The translations under genes were made by a program, and so were the position numbers. A stretch of DNA of 64,000 bases from Citrobacter koseri ATCC BAA-895. GTDB lineage: Bacteria > Pseudomonadota > Gammaproteobacteria > Enterobacterales > Enterobacteriaceae. This document shows positions 8,303-16,474 of this stretch, piece by piece. The stretch is from positions 1,922,001-1,986,000 of the forward strand of contig NC_009792.1 in assembly GCF_000018045.1 (NCBI RefSeq), in the 5' to 3' direction. Each line of letters begins with the position of its first letter. Position 1 is the stretch's first letter. The notes beneath the pieces are model-generated. The model saw only the letters and a program-made list of their open reading frames with translations, did not search any database and was not told the DNA's origin.

Positions 8303-8743
8303 TTAAAACGAAAACGGAAATACAGCAGGCGGCGCGCGAGCGCGCTGAGGCGCCCACGGGCGGAAGATAACGGAAAGGTGTAATGGCCGTACCGAACAAC
8401 AGATAACAAACAGCAGCAACAGCCAGAGCAAGAACACCAGCGCAAACTGGACAAACGGCAGATGTACCAGCAACTGGCAGTACCCGCAGACGATCTCTTC
8501 CACGGGCGACATCGCTTTGCTGGACATCATCTGGTGAGCGACCGAAAGAGAAGTCTGACACGGCGCAGAAGCCGCCATGTCATGGTGCAAGCCTGACGAC
8601 ATCATCACCATTGAGTGCGACGAGTGCTCACAGTCGTCCTGGCGGGCAATTGATTTTGAAATAACGGGCGCAATAAACAACATGGCGACGGCAAATAATG
8701 CCAGCCATGCTGTTATTCGGTTGATTCGCGTTCGCCCGTGCAA
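8303..8743 (-). CDS. DUF2946 domain protein, putative copper-handling partner
   Basis: 146 residues if read from the TTG at 8743; that start is weak and no ATG has a better ribosome site before residue 21. An N-terminal hydrophobic segment (ITAWLALFAVAMLFIAP) is followed by a His/Met/Cys-rich part (HSSHSMVMMSSG, HHDMAASAPC, VCGYCQLL) and a second long membrane segment near 95-120. DUF2946 proteins are commonly found beside TonB-dependent copper receptors; their biochemical role is not established. The gene is 85 bases upstream of the receptor gene on the same strand. It probably binds copper at the periplasmic face of the inner membrane (inference). Confidence 0.75.
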   Translation of the reverse strand: MHGRTRINRITAWLALFAVAMLFIAPVISKSIARQDDCEHSSHSMVMMSSGLHHDMAASAPCQTSLSVAHQMMSSKAMSPVEEIVCGYCQLLVHLPFVQFALVFLLWLLLLFVICCSVRPLHLSVIFRPWAPQRARAPPAVFPFSF

Positions 8744-8868
8744 AACGTTACCCGGAGTTGAGGTGTTTGTCAGATTGTAACTGATTTACATTCGCAATAT
8801 CACAACTAATTACAGGGGAACAGGTGATTCATAGCCCCACACATCACATCTCGCTTCCCTGACTTGCG

Positions 8869-10116
8869 CTAAAACTTATAGTGCTCTTTACTCAGGCCAT
8901 ATTTCTTCATTCTGAGATAGAGCTTTTTACGGGGAATTTGCAGGTACTCTGCCACTTCGTTAATGCGCCCCTGATGGATATTCAGCGCTTCGGTGATGAT
9001 CTGCCGTTCAACGTCTTCAACCCGCTGGTCAAGCGGCGTCGGCTCACCGACGTGCATCTGTGGATTCGCCGTTTCCGCGAGCGGCAATACCCCCACGGCA
9101 AACAGTTCGGCGGCGTTCGCCAGTTCACGGACGTTGTTCGGCCACACCCGGCGCATCATCCCCTTCAGCAGGTCGTTATCCACCTCCGGCACCGGATGAT
9201 TCAGCCGCTGACAGGCTTTCTGCAAATAGTGATGGAACAACGGCCCGATATCATCAGGTCGCTGTGACAGGGGCTGACAGGCGATTTGCGTCATAGCGAA
9301 ACAGTAATAAAGCTCCGCTACAATCTGGTTGCTGGCCGCCAGTTCCACCAGCGAAGCGTTGCCGATACCGATCAGGCGAAAAGGCCGCCGCTCCAGACTC
9401 TGCAACTGCACCAGTTGATGCTGCTGTTCGCGGGTCAGATTCTCCGGGTGACTTAATACCAGCGTCCCGCCCTGAACCTGCGCGATAAGCTCATTAAGTT
9501 TTTGGGCACTGTCAGGGGTCAGTTCGCAGTAAATAAAAGGGCCCCCGGCGTTACGCCCCAGTTGGTGCAAATAGCGCGCGCCGGTCATGCGGCCGGTTCC
9601 CGGTTCGCCGTAAAGCCAGACCGCAATATCCGTTTCTGCCAGTTGCTGTAAGCGCTGACGATACTGATGCGTCCATTGGCTGCGCCCAATTAGCTCAACC
9701 TGCAATTTCTGCTGGCAGTACTGGCGACGCGCTATCACCGATTGCCTATGGCGTAACGCCGCCTCAACCAGCGAGAGTAACTTGCCCGGGTCTACCGGCT
9801 TTTGCAGGAAATCCCAGGCCCCTTTTTTCACCGCATCCACCGCCATAGGCACGTCGCCATGTCCGGTGATAAGCAGAATCGGCAGTTGCTCGTCATCCTG
9901 ATGAAACAGCGTCATCAAATCGATACCGGAGCAGCCAGGCATGCAGACATCACTCAATACGATACCGGGCCAGTCCTTCTGCACCCACTCCCGCGCATCA
10001 AAGGGATTATTGCAGACACAGACGCGATAGCCCGCCTGCTCAAGCAGCTGTGTATAGGCATCAAGCACATCGGCATCATCATCAATCAGCAGAATCGAAC
10101 ATTCATTACTCAACAT
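8869..10116 (-). CDS. pgtA: PgtA, two-component response regulator for phosphoglycerate transport
   Basis: 415 residues. The receiver domain (about 5-125) has acidic residues LLIDDDAD and the phospho-acceptor Asp56 in VLSDVCMPG. The middle resembles an AAA+ domain of NtrC type but is shortened and degenerate: GEPGTGRM near 170 in place of a Walker A GExGxGKE, GGTLVLSHPEN near 216 in place of GGTLFLDEI, and no GAFTGA loop. A Fis-type helix-turn-helix ends the protein (QGRINEVAEYLQIPRKKLYLRMKK). It activates pgtP when phosphorylated by PgtB. It overlaps the end of pgtB by 11 bases and is the last gene of pgtC-pgtB-pgtA. Confidence 0.92.
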   Translation of the reverse strand: MLSNECSILLIDDDADVLDAYTQLLEQAGYRVCVCNNPFDAREWVQKDWPGIVLSDVCMPGCSGIDLMTLFHQDDEQLPILLITGHGDVPMAVDAVKKGAWDFLQKPVDPGKLLSLVEAALRHRQSVIARRQYCQQKLQVELIGRSQWTHQYRQRLQQLAETDIAVWLYGEPGTGRMTGARYLHQLGRNAGGPFIYCELTPDSAQKLNELIAQVQGGTLVLSHPENLTREQQHQLVQLQSLERRPFRLIGIGNASLVELAASNQIVAELYYCFAMTQIACQPLSQRPDDIGPLFHHYLQKACQRLNHPVPEVDNDLLKGMMRRVWPNNVRELANAAELFAVGVLPLAETANPQMHVGEPTPLDQRVEDVERQIITEALNIHQGRINEVAEYLQIPRKKLYLRMKKYGLSKEHYKF

Positions 10117-12115
10117 CTTTTACATCCGTCACATTGAATTGCAGCACCACGCAGGCATTTCGCGTCAACGTGGACGCCAGGCGCAACGCGCCTTCCATTT
10201 GCGTCATCAGCGAAACACAAATCGAAAGCCCAATGCCCAGCCCCACATCTTTACTGGTCGTAAACGGCTTCAGTAATGAGGGTAGCAAGGCCGCAGGCCA
10301 GCCGGGGCCATTGTCGGCAATCAACACGCACAGCGTGTCGCCCTGAATTTGCCAGCTCACCGTAATTGCCGCCGCGTTCGGGCAGGCGTCGAGCGCATTC
10401 GCCAGCACGTTCACCAGCACCTGCTGGATGCGTACTTCATCACCGCTGACCCAAACGGTTTCATCCGGTATCGCGAGCGCCCCCTGCTGAGGCTTGTGGC
10501 GCATCGCCAGCAGTTCCCACGCCGCCGTAAACGTCTGACGCAAATCAACCGGATGCAGCGGCGTTTCCAGTTCAGCGCGACGGGTAAACTGACGCAGCGA
10601 GCGGATAATCGCGTCAATGCGGTTAATCAGCCCTTCCGCTTTGCTTAACGTCGTTCGCGCCTGTTCTGTCTGCCCCTGTTCAATCGCCCGCCCCGCCGTA
10701 AACAGATACATCGACAGCGCATTCAGCGGCTGGTTGATCTCATGCGCCAGCGTGGTCATCGTCTGCCCGACCACCGCCAGTTTTGCCGTCTGGATCAGCT
10801 CGTCCTGGGTGGCGCGCAGATCGGCCTCAATCGCTTTTCGCTCGGCGATCTCCTGCTCAAGTTGCTGTTTTTGCGCGTTAAGCTGACCCAGCGTGTGGCG
10901 AAGCAAACCCGCAATCCGCCCCAGCTCATCCCGCCCATACACCGGAATCGTGGCATCCGTCCGCCCTAAACCAATCTGCACCACCGCCTGATTCAGCGCG
11001 GTAAAGCGTTTCACCAGCCGCGAACGGATAAAATAATGGTTCAACACCCACGCCAGCAACAGCGCCAGCAGCGTCGCCACCAGAATCAACCCGCCGCTAA
11101 CGCGGACAATCTGCTCCATACGCTGATTAAACATCTGCATTTGCTGGTGACTGCTGCCAAGCTGGGCCTCAAGCAGCGTCCTGAAGCGCCCCAGCGTCGC
11201 TTCTCTGGCGCGGCTGGCATCCACTAACGCTTTTTGCGCGGCGACATAGTCGCGCATGGTGTCCGGCATTTTATTTTTCACCATGCCGATTTCCAGCAGC
11301 TCATCAATGGTTTGTCGCAGGGTGATCGTGCTCGGCCAGTCATTCAGCGCACGAATATTTTCATCCGCCGTTTTTTTCAGGTTTTCGAGATAGCGGATAT
11401 GCGTCTCAACCAGCATGCCATCATCATTTCCAGACTTCAGTTCATTGAGCCTGTCGCGCAGGTCGTCAACAATTTGATTCTCGATGCGCGCCAGCGTATA
11501 GACCTGCTGCTGCTCGTTCTGTACTTCACGGGAGCGTTTCAGATACTGCGCCGCATCGCCTTGCCGGGCTTCAATCTGATCCAGCAGCGTTCCCTGTTGC
11601 CAGGTGAAATCCTGCACCAGAGAATTCAGTTCGGTGGTGAAATCATCGTGCAGCCAGTCAATACGCGCAGACAGTTCCCCCACCTTTTCACGTACCAGAA
11701 ACATGTTGTAGAGCACGCGATCCAGTTCCGCCAGCAGCGCGCGGCTGTCCTGCAAAATCACCGCCAGCTGCTGGCGTTCTGCGGGTGACAGCCCCTGGCT
11801 CAGCCGCTCGATTTTATCCAGATGCTGAATAATCTGGTTGCGCAGTTGCAGGCGCACCGTAGTGTTGGGCGCCAGCAAAAACTCATTCAATTGATCCACC
11901 ACCAGATTGAGATTCCCTTCAATCAGAAAAGCAGAATGGATGCGGGGAAAATATTCATCCAGCGAATAGCGTATTTGCGAGCTTTGCTCATGCCATGAAT
12001 AGAGGCTGACGCTGCTGACTATCAGCGTCAGCAGCGCCCCCATCAGGAAAGCGCCCCGTAAACTGCTGCTGATGCTGATTTGCCGCAGACGTTGCAGCAT
12101 TGACCCGCCCTTCAT
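10106..12115 (-). CDS. pgtB: PgtB, sensor histidine kinase for phosphoglycerate transport
   Basis: 669 residues. One membrane segment near 20-40, a long helical periplasmic region (about 45-330), a second membrane segment near 335-358, a HAMP-like linker and coiled coil, then the kinase core. The H-box is TLAHEINQPLNALSMYL, the N-box NVLANALDA, G1 DNGPGW and G2 VGLGIGLSI. It phosphorylates PgtA in response to a signal transmitted with PgtC (2- or 3-phosphoglycerate or phosphoenolpyruvate outside the cell). The start codon overlaps the pgtC stop as ATGA. A second ATG at codon 6 has a better ribosome site (AAGGGCGGG), so the true start may be 15 bases later. Confidence 0.92.
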   Translation of the reverse strand: MKGGSMLQRLRQISISSSLRGAFLMGALLTLIVSSVSLYSWHEQSSQIRYSLDEYFPRIHSAFLIEGNLNLVVDQLNEFLLAPNTTVRLQLRNQIIQHLDKIERLSQGLSPAERQQLAVILQDSRALLAELDRVLYNMFLVREKVGELSARIDWLHDDFTTELNSLVQDFTWQQGTLLDQIEARQGDAAQYLKRSREVQNEQQQVYTLARIENQIVDDLRDRLNELKSGNDDGMLVETHIRYLENLKKTADENIRALNDWPSTITLRQTIDELLEIGMVKNKMPDTMRDYVAAQKALVDASRAREATLGRFRTLLEAQLGSSHQQMQMFNQRMEQIVRVSGGLILVATLLALLLAWVLNHYFIRSRLVKRFTALNQAVVQIGLGRTDATIPVYGRDELGRIAGLLRHTLGQLNAQKQQLEQEIAERKAIEADLRATQDELIQTAKLAVVGQTMTTLAHEINQPLNALSMYLFTAGRAIEQGQTEQARTTLSKAEGLINRIDAIIRSLRQFTRRAELETPLHPVDLRQTFTAAWELLAMRHKPQQGALAIPDETVWVSGDEVRIQQVLVNVLANALDACPNAAAITVSWQIQGDTLCVLIADNGPGWPAALLPSLLKPFTTSKDVGLGIGLSICVSLMTQMEGALRLASTLTRNACVVLQFNVTDVKDVE

Positions 12116-13383
12116 TTCAGTTCTTCCAGTTTATTGATCGCCTGACGCTGGTTGTTGAGAAACCAGATCTGCCACTCCATCATTTGCTGCTCCGCAAAGC
12201 TCTTATTGTCGAACTGCGCCAGCCAGGCTTCATCTTCACTGCTTGCCGGATCGACCGGCACACGGGTTAACAGCGCGCGTATTTCAGGCAACGGACGCTT
12301 AAGACGGGCTTCCGCGCTGTGCAGCGCTCGCCAGGCATCTTTCAACTGGGCGAGACGAAAGCTGATTGCCGTATCAAACATACGCTGAACCAGACGCTGA
12401 CGTTTCAGGATCAGCCGATAATTTAACGGCGGTTGATTCATCAGCACCGCCTGTTGCGCTGCCCGTGGGTTTCCTGCCGCCAGCGGCGTAACCGGATATT
12501 TCCCCGTATTGGCGTCAGCGAGGATCCGCTGCCCTTCCGGGCTTAACAGATAGCGAATAAAACGCCGCGCTTCGCTGGCATGCTGGCTGTTTTTGAGTAC
12601 CGCAACATAGGTAGGCGAAACGGCCGACTGCGGAAAGTAGGTAAAGGCCAGATGAGGATCGTTCAGCAACAGATTGGCATAGTTATCAATCACCGGGCCG
12701 GCCACGCCCAGCCCGCTTTTTATTTTATCCGCCACGCCAAAGCTGCGTGATGAAATCGTCACGAGGTTTCCCGCACTCGCCAACAACGTTTCCCATCCCT
12801 GCGCCCAGCCTTTTTGTTGCAACAGCGCCTCCACCATCAGGTGGTTGGTATCCGAGCGCGATGGGCTGCTCATCAACAGCGCCCCCTGATATCTGGGGTC
12901 GGTCAGGTCGTCCCAGCCCGTTGGCGAAGGCAGATGCCGTGCAGTCAGCGCCGAGCGATTAATCAGCAAACCGAATCCCGAGATAGCCACGGCAACGGAG
13001 GTTGAACGGATCGATTCCGGCACCAGATGTTGACTGACTGACGGCGCACCGTTGAACGGCGCCAGTTTTTGATGTTCCTGAAGATGCTGAAGCAACATCG
13101 GCGACGAGGTCAGAATCAGATCAACGTTTTCCGCATTTGCCGTATCAAGCAACTGTTCCAGCGAGGCGCTGGTGCGATTGAGCGTGCGAATCATCACCGA
13201 CCCCGGCTCCGTCTGCCAGCGCTGGATAATCCACGCGGTGGCGCTGGGGGAAAATGTTGTCGCCATCACCAGTTCATTGCTTTGCGCCGCACAGGGTCTG
13301 AACAACGCGGTCAGCAGCAGCAACGCGAACGTTTTGCTAACCATCCCGCCCCGACGAAGAAACATGTTTGTGATCCCGTTCAT
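12112..13383 (-). CDS. pgtC: PgtC, periplasmic binding-type regulatory protein for phosphoglycerate transport
   Basis: About 423 residues from the ATG at 13383; other in-frame starts (TTG 13419, ATG 13365, ATG 13344) are possible and none has a strong ribosome site. A hydrophobic signal segment (SKTFALLLLTALFRPCAAQ) leads into an extracellular-solute-binding-like fold with LVMATTFSPSATAWIIQRW and GWDDLTDPRYQGALLMSSPSRSDTN. PgtC is needed with PgtB for induction of pgtP and is thought to sense the ligand outside the membrane. First gene of the pgtCBA transcript, divergent from pgtP. Confidence 0.88.
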   Translation of the reverse strand: MNGITNMFLRRGGMVSKTFALLLLTALFRPCAAQSNELVMATTFSPSATAWIIQRWQTEPGSVMIRTLNRTSASLEQLLDTANAENVDLILTSSPMLLQHLQEHQKLAPFNGAPSVSQHLVPESIRSTSVAVAISGFGLLINRSALTARHLPSPTGWDDLTDPRYQGALLMSSPSRSDTNHLMVEALLQQKGWAQGWETLLASAGNLVTISSRSFGVADKIKSGLGVAGPVIDNYANLLLNDPHLAFTYFPQSAVSPTYVAVLKNSQHASEARRFIRYLLSPEGQRILADANTGKYPVTPLAAGNPRAAQQAVLMNQPPLNYRLILKRQRLVQRMFDTAISFRLAQLKDAWRALHSAEARLKRPLPEIRALLTRVPVDPASSEDEAWLAQFDNKSFAEQQMMEWQIWFLNNQRQAINKLEELK

Positions 13384-13738
13384 AAATATTGAGATATCGA
13401 AAAAATAGCGTTGAGACAAAACTTACCCGTTTGTGACGATTAGCGGATGAATAACCACTATCGTAAAAATATTCGTGCTGGCATCCGAAAATACCAGCAA
13501 AGATTACCAGATAATGAATGTGGAATTTGTTAATATCCGCACAAGCCAGACATAAATTCAGCGTCTGATTAATTACGCCGCATTTCAATCATTCAAAACG
13601 TGTCAAAAATAACCTTTCAATTCATCATTTTGAGTCAATTTTGACACATTTCATCGACTTGAGTTTCATGGCCGCTTATTTCACTCTTCATGCCGAATAC
13701 TCCTGATGTTCATACCAATATAAAATACAGGTGACGAC
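13384..13738. other. divergent pgtC-pgtP control region (no gene)
   Basis: AT-rich non-coding region between two divergent genes. Apart from the TTTTGACA-type repeats I see TATAAAAT at about 13720, too close to the pgtP ATG for a normal leader, and AGGTGA as the pgtP ribosome site. I found no convincing -24/-12 sigma-54 promoter, in keeping with the absence of a GAFTGA loop in PgtA. Confidence 0.6.
13601..13646. promoter_or_regulatory. candidate PgtA operator upstream of pgtP
   Basis: In the 355-base pgtC-pgtP gap, TGTCAAAA (13601-13608) is repeated in inverted orientation as TTTTGACA (13639-13646), with a third related copy TTTTGAGT at 13628-13635. The left arm and right arm are 38 bases apart centre to centre. 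The site is 90-140 bases before the pgtP ATG, suitable for an activator. Assignment to PgtA is inference. Confidence 0.45.
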
Positions 13739-15130
13739 ATGTTATCAATATTTAAAACAGGGCCATCGGCGAATAAAGTTCCTGCTGAGAAAATTCAGGC
13801 AACTTATGGTCGATACCGTATGCAGGCGCTGCTTAGCGTATTTCTGGGCTATCTGGCGTACTATATTGTGCGCAATAACTTCACATTATCCACGCCTTAC
13901 CTGAAAGAACAGTTAGACCTGAGCGCCACGCAGATCGGTTTGCTCAGCAGCTGTATGCTCATTGCGTACGGAATCAGCAAAGGCGTCATGAGCAGCCTCG
14001 CAGATAAAGCCAGCCCGAAAGTCTTTATGGCCTGCGGCCTGGTGCTGTGCGCTATCGTAAACGTCGGATTGGGGTTCAGTACCGCATTCTGGATCTTCGC
14101 TGCGCTGGTTGTCCTGAACGGCCTGTTTCAGGGGATGGGCGTCGGCCCCTCTTTTATCACTATCGCTAACTGGTTCCCGCGTCGGGAGCGTGGACGTGTG
14201 GGGGCGTTCTGGAACATTTCGCATAACGTTGGCGGCGGGATTGTCGCCCCGATCGTAGGTGCCGCGTTTGCAATCCTCGGCAGTGAACACTGGCAGAGCG
14301 CCAGCTACATTGTTCCGGCCTGCGTGGCGGTGGTTTTCGCCCTGATTGTACTGCTGCTTGGTAAAGGCTCGCCGCGTGAGGAGGGCCTGCCTGCGCTGGA
14401 AGAGATGATGCCGGAAGAGAAAGTGGTGCTGAAGACCAGACACGCCGTAAAAGCGCCGGAGAACATGAGCGCATTCCAGATCTTCTGCACGTACGTGCTG
14501 CGTAACAAAAACGCCTGGTATGTCTCCCTTGTGGACGTGTTCGTCTATATGGTGCGCTTCGGCATGATCAGCTGGTTGCCTATCTACCTGCTGACGGTGA
14601 AACATTTTTCCAAGGAACAGATGAGCGTCGCCTTCCTGTTTTTTGAATGGGCGGCCATTCCTTCTACCCTGCTGGCCGGCTGGCTCTCCGACAAACTGTT
14701 CAAAGGACGTCGGATGCCGTTAGCCATGATCTGTATGGCGCTGATCTTCGTCTGCCTGATCGGTTACTGGAAAAGTGAATCTCTGCTGATGGTGACGGTT
14801 TTCGCGGCGATTGTTGGCTGCCTGATTTACGTCCCGCAGTTTCTGGCCTCCGTCCAGACGATGGAAATTGTTCCCAGCTTTGCCGTAGGTTCAGCCGTTG
14901 GCTTACGCGGATTTATGAGCTACATCTTTGGCGCCTCGTTAGGCACCAGCCTGTTTGGCGTGATGGTGGATAAAATGGGCTGGCATGGCGGTTTCTATCT
15001 GCTGATGGGCGGGATAGTCTGCTGCATTCTGTTCTGCTATCTCTCTCATCGCGGTGCGCTGGAACTTGAGCAACAGCGTAAGAACACTCAGCAGGAAGAC
15101 GCCTCTTTAACACTGGCCGACGCACAATAA
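13739..15130 (+). CDS. pgtP: PgtP, phosphoglycerate/phosphoenolpyruvate:phosphate antiporter
   Basis: 463 residues, major facilitator superfamily, organophosphate:phosphate antiporter group (GlpT, UhpT, UhpC relatives). The N-terminal RYRMQALLSVFLGYLAYYIVRNNF motif carries the conserved Arg and the Tyr-rich first helix. About 12 membrane segments follow, and GPSFITIANWFPRRERGRVGAFWNISHNVGG is the family signature. It imports 2- and 3-phosphoglycerate and phosphoenolpyruvate as carbon and phosphate sources. It is controlled by the divergent pgtCBA genes. A strong hairpin at 15153-15182 follows. Confidence 0.95.
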   Translation: MLSIFKTGPSANKVPAEKIQATYGRYRMQALLSVFLGYLAYYIVRNNFTLSTPYLKEQLDLSATQIGLLSSCMLIAYGISKGVMSSLADKASPKVFMACGLVLCAIVNVGLGFSTAFWIFAALVVLNGLFQGMGVGPSFITIANWFPRRERGRVGAFWNISHNVGGGIVAPIVGAAFAILGSEHWQSASYIVPACVAVVFALIVLLLGKGSPREEGLPALEEMMPEEKVVLKTRHAVKAPENMSAFQIFCTYVLRNKNAWYVSLVDVFVYMVRFGMISWLPIYLLTVKHFSKEQMSVAFLFFEWAAIPSTLLAGWLSDKLFKGRRMPLAMICMALIFVCLIGYWKSESLLMVTVFAAIVGCLIYVPQFLASVQTMEIVPSFAVGSAVGLRGFMSYIFGASLGTSLFGVMVDKMGWHGGFYLLMGGIVCCILFCYLSHRGALELEQQRKNTQQEDASLTLADAQ

Positions 15131-15152
15131 TCGCCCACACCAGGGAAAAGAA

Positions 15153-15182
15153 AACCCCGGATAGCTTTTGTTATCCGGGGTT
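15153..15182. terminator. terminator hairpin after pgtP
   Basis: Near-perfect stem AACCCCGGATA ... TATCCGGGGTT, 22 bases after the pgtP stop. T-rich sequence follows on the minus side (TTTTCTTTT), so it may serve both directions. Confidence 0.7.
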
Positions 15183-15227
15183 CGGCATGATCTGAAAGAA
15201 GCGGGATACGATATTTTTTGACACAAA

Positions 15228-15262
15228 AACAAAGGGGCTACCTTTCGGTAACCCCTTTGTTT
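15228..15262 (-). terminator. terminator of serT
   Basis: Long stem AAACAAAGGGG ... CCCCTTTGTTT with an inner TACC/GGTA pairing, lying just beyond the tRNA 3' end. On the minus strand it is followed by TTTTTGTG, as expected for an intrinsic terminator. Confidence 0.8.
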
Positions 15263-15266
15263 AATC

Positions 15267-15354
15267 TGGCGGAAGCGCAGAGATTCGAACTCTGGAACCC
15301 TTTCGGGTCGCCGGTTTTCAAGACCGGTGCCTTCAACCGCTCGGCCACACTTCC
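15267..15354 (-). tRNA. serT: tRNA-Ser (anticodon UGA)
   Basis: 88 bases on the minus strand, with 5' GGAAGTGTGGCCGAGCGGTT and encoded 3' CCA. The long variable arm (CGACCCGAAAGGGTTC region) is typical of serine tRNA. The anticodon loop reads CTTGAAA, giving anticodon UGA for UCA/UCG codons. The T arm has GTTCGAATC. It matches the serT locus beside yccA in E. coli. The 3' end faces the accessory block at 1-15,266, the usual orientation for tRNA-anchored islands. Confidence 0.97.
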
Positions 15355-15366
15355 TGAATGAGGCGC

Positions 15367-15395
15367 ACTATAAACATCCCGATGCGCCGTGTAAA
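15367..15395 (-). promoter_or_regulatory. serT promoter
   Basis: On the minus strand, -35 TTTACA (15390-15395) and -10 TATAGT (15367-15372) are separated by 17 bases. A GCGCC discriminator follows, typical of stringently controlled stable RNA promoters. The leader before the tRNA is only a few bases. Confidence 0.85.
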
Positions 15396-15724
15396 GCCCG
15401 AATGTGTTCGTTTGCCTGAAAAACAGGCAAAAAGCTGTTAATAGCCTGAAATAACAACAAATTGACCATTTATTCAGCATAAAAAAGAGGCCCGGCGGCA
15501 AATGTTCCGTTGCGCCTCTTTTATTATGCGCTCATCATCAACCTTTACTGCCGCCTCTTCTCCCCCGTCACGTTTTATGTCGGGTGGGTTTCGCGACAAC
15601 GCCTGAAATAACATGCTTAACCTGTTAGAGATCAAATGCGTAAAGATGGGTAAAACCGCTGTGTGATTATCAGCGGTTTTATTATCCTCTTTCGCTAACT
15701 ACATCTGTCATAAGAGAGTGACTC
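15396..15724. other. serT-yccA intergenic region (no gene)
   Basis: No protein-coding gene is apparent. It holds two hairpins: AAAAGAGGC ... GCCTCTTTT at about 15484-15522, and AAAACCGCTG ... CAGCGGTTTT at about 15653-15681. A CpxR box lies at 15640-15654. The first hairpin with its T run could be a terminator, but no transcript it would serve is obvious. The second overlaps the likely yccA promoter zone. Confidence 0.5.
15640..15654 (+). promoter_or_regulatory. CpxR box upstream of yccA
   Basis: GTAAAGATGGGTAAA is a perfect match to the CpxR consensus GTAAA-N5-GTAAA, 71 bases before the yccA ATG. yccA is a known Cpx envelope-stress regulon member in E. coli, in keeping with YccA modulating FtsH. 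Confidence 0.8.
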
Positions 15725-16384
15725 ATGGATCGTATTATTACTTCTTCACGCGACCGCACATCGCTACTCAGCACCCATAAAGTGCTGCGCAATACCTATT
15801 TCCTGCTGAGCCTGACGCTGGCGTTCTCTGCGATCACCGCCACCGCCAGTACGGTGCTGATGCTGCCGTCTCCGGGTCTCATTCTGACGCTGGTAGGCAT
15901 GTACGGTCTGATGTTCCTGACCTATAAAACGGCGAATAAACCCACCGGTATCCTGTCGGCGTTCGCCTTTACCGGCTTCCTGGGCTACATTCTTGGCCCA
16001 ATTCTCAACGCCTACCTCTCAGCGGGTATGGGCGATGTTATCGGCATGGCGCTGGGCGGTACGGCACTGGTCTTCTTCTGCTGCTCCGCTTATGTACTGA
16101 CAACGCGTAAAGATATGTCCTTCCTGGGCGGTATGCTGATGGCGGGTATCGTTGTGGTGCTGATTGGCATGGTTGCGAATATCTTCCTGCAACTGCCTGC
16201 GCTGCATCTGGCCATCAGCGCGGTGTTTATCCTGATCTCTTCCGGGGCAATCCTGTTCGAGACCAGCAACATCATCCGTGGCGGTGAGACGAACTACATT
16301 CGCGCAACGGTCAGCCTGTATGTCTCGCTGTACAATATCTTCGTCAGCCTGCTGAGCATTCTGGGCTTCGCCAGCCGCGATTAA
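15725..16384 (+). CDS. yccA: YccA, modulator of FtsH protease (BAX-inhibitor-1 family)
   Basis: 219 residues with seven predicted membrane segments, the Bax inhibitor-1/YccA family fold. The soluble N-terminus (about 25 residues, [15 protein letters not shown]) is the tail seized by FtsH in E. coli, where YccA both is a substrate and inhibits FtsH, protecting SecY when translocons jam. A CpxR box at 15640 indicates envelope-stress induction. GAGAGTGACTC precedes the ATG. A strong terminator follows, making it a single-gene unit. Confidence 0.95.
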   Translation: MDRIITSSRDRTSLLSTHKVLRNTYFLLSLTLAFSAITATASTVLMLPSPGLILTLVGMYGLMFLTYKTANKPTGILSAFAFTGFLGYILGPILNAYLSAGMGDVIGMALGGTALVFFCCSAYVLTTRKDMSFLGGMLMAGIVVVLIGMVANIFLQLPALHLAISAVFILISSGAILFETSNIIRGGETNYIRATVSLYVSLYNIFVSLLSILGFASRD

Positions 16385-16405
16385 GATATAAGAACGCATT
16401 AACCA

Positions 16406-16434
16406 GGCCCCGCTTATGCGGGGCTTTGTTTTTT
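16406..16434 (+). terminator. yccA terminator
   Basis: GC stem GCCCCGC-ttat-GCGGGGC followed by TTTGTTTTTT, a classical intrinsic terminator 22 bases after yccA. Confidence 0.9.
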
Positions 16435-16474
16435 GGTAAACTGACGCCAGTTTGACTAACGCTGTGAAGAATTT

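Noticed and set aside
13668..13690. sigma-54 promoter upstream of pgtP
   Set aside because: ATGGCCGCTTATTTCAC resembles TGGCAC-N5-TTGC only in its first part; the GC element at -12 is missing and PgtA lacks the GAFTGA loop.
13913..14605. 230-codon open frame antisense to pgtP
   Set aside because: A His/Arg/Gln-rich shadow of the MFS transporter gene, with no family resemblance and no start signal.
1..15266. Second copy of the tRNA-Ser 3' end (att site) in the accessory block
   Set aside because: I found no repeat of the GGCGGAAGCGCAGAG sequence elsewhere in the block; if an att copy exists it lies outside the window.
15238..15501. 87-codon frame running through the tRNA-Ser gene on the minus strand
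   Set aside because: It spans the serT promoter, tRNA and terminator; the tRNA explains the sequence.
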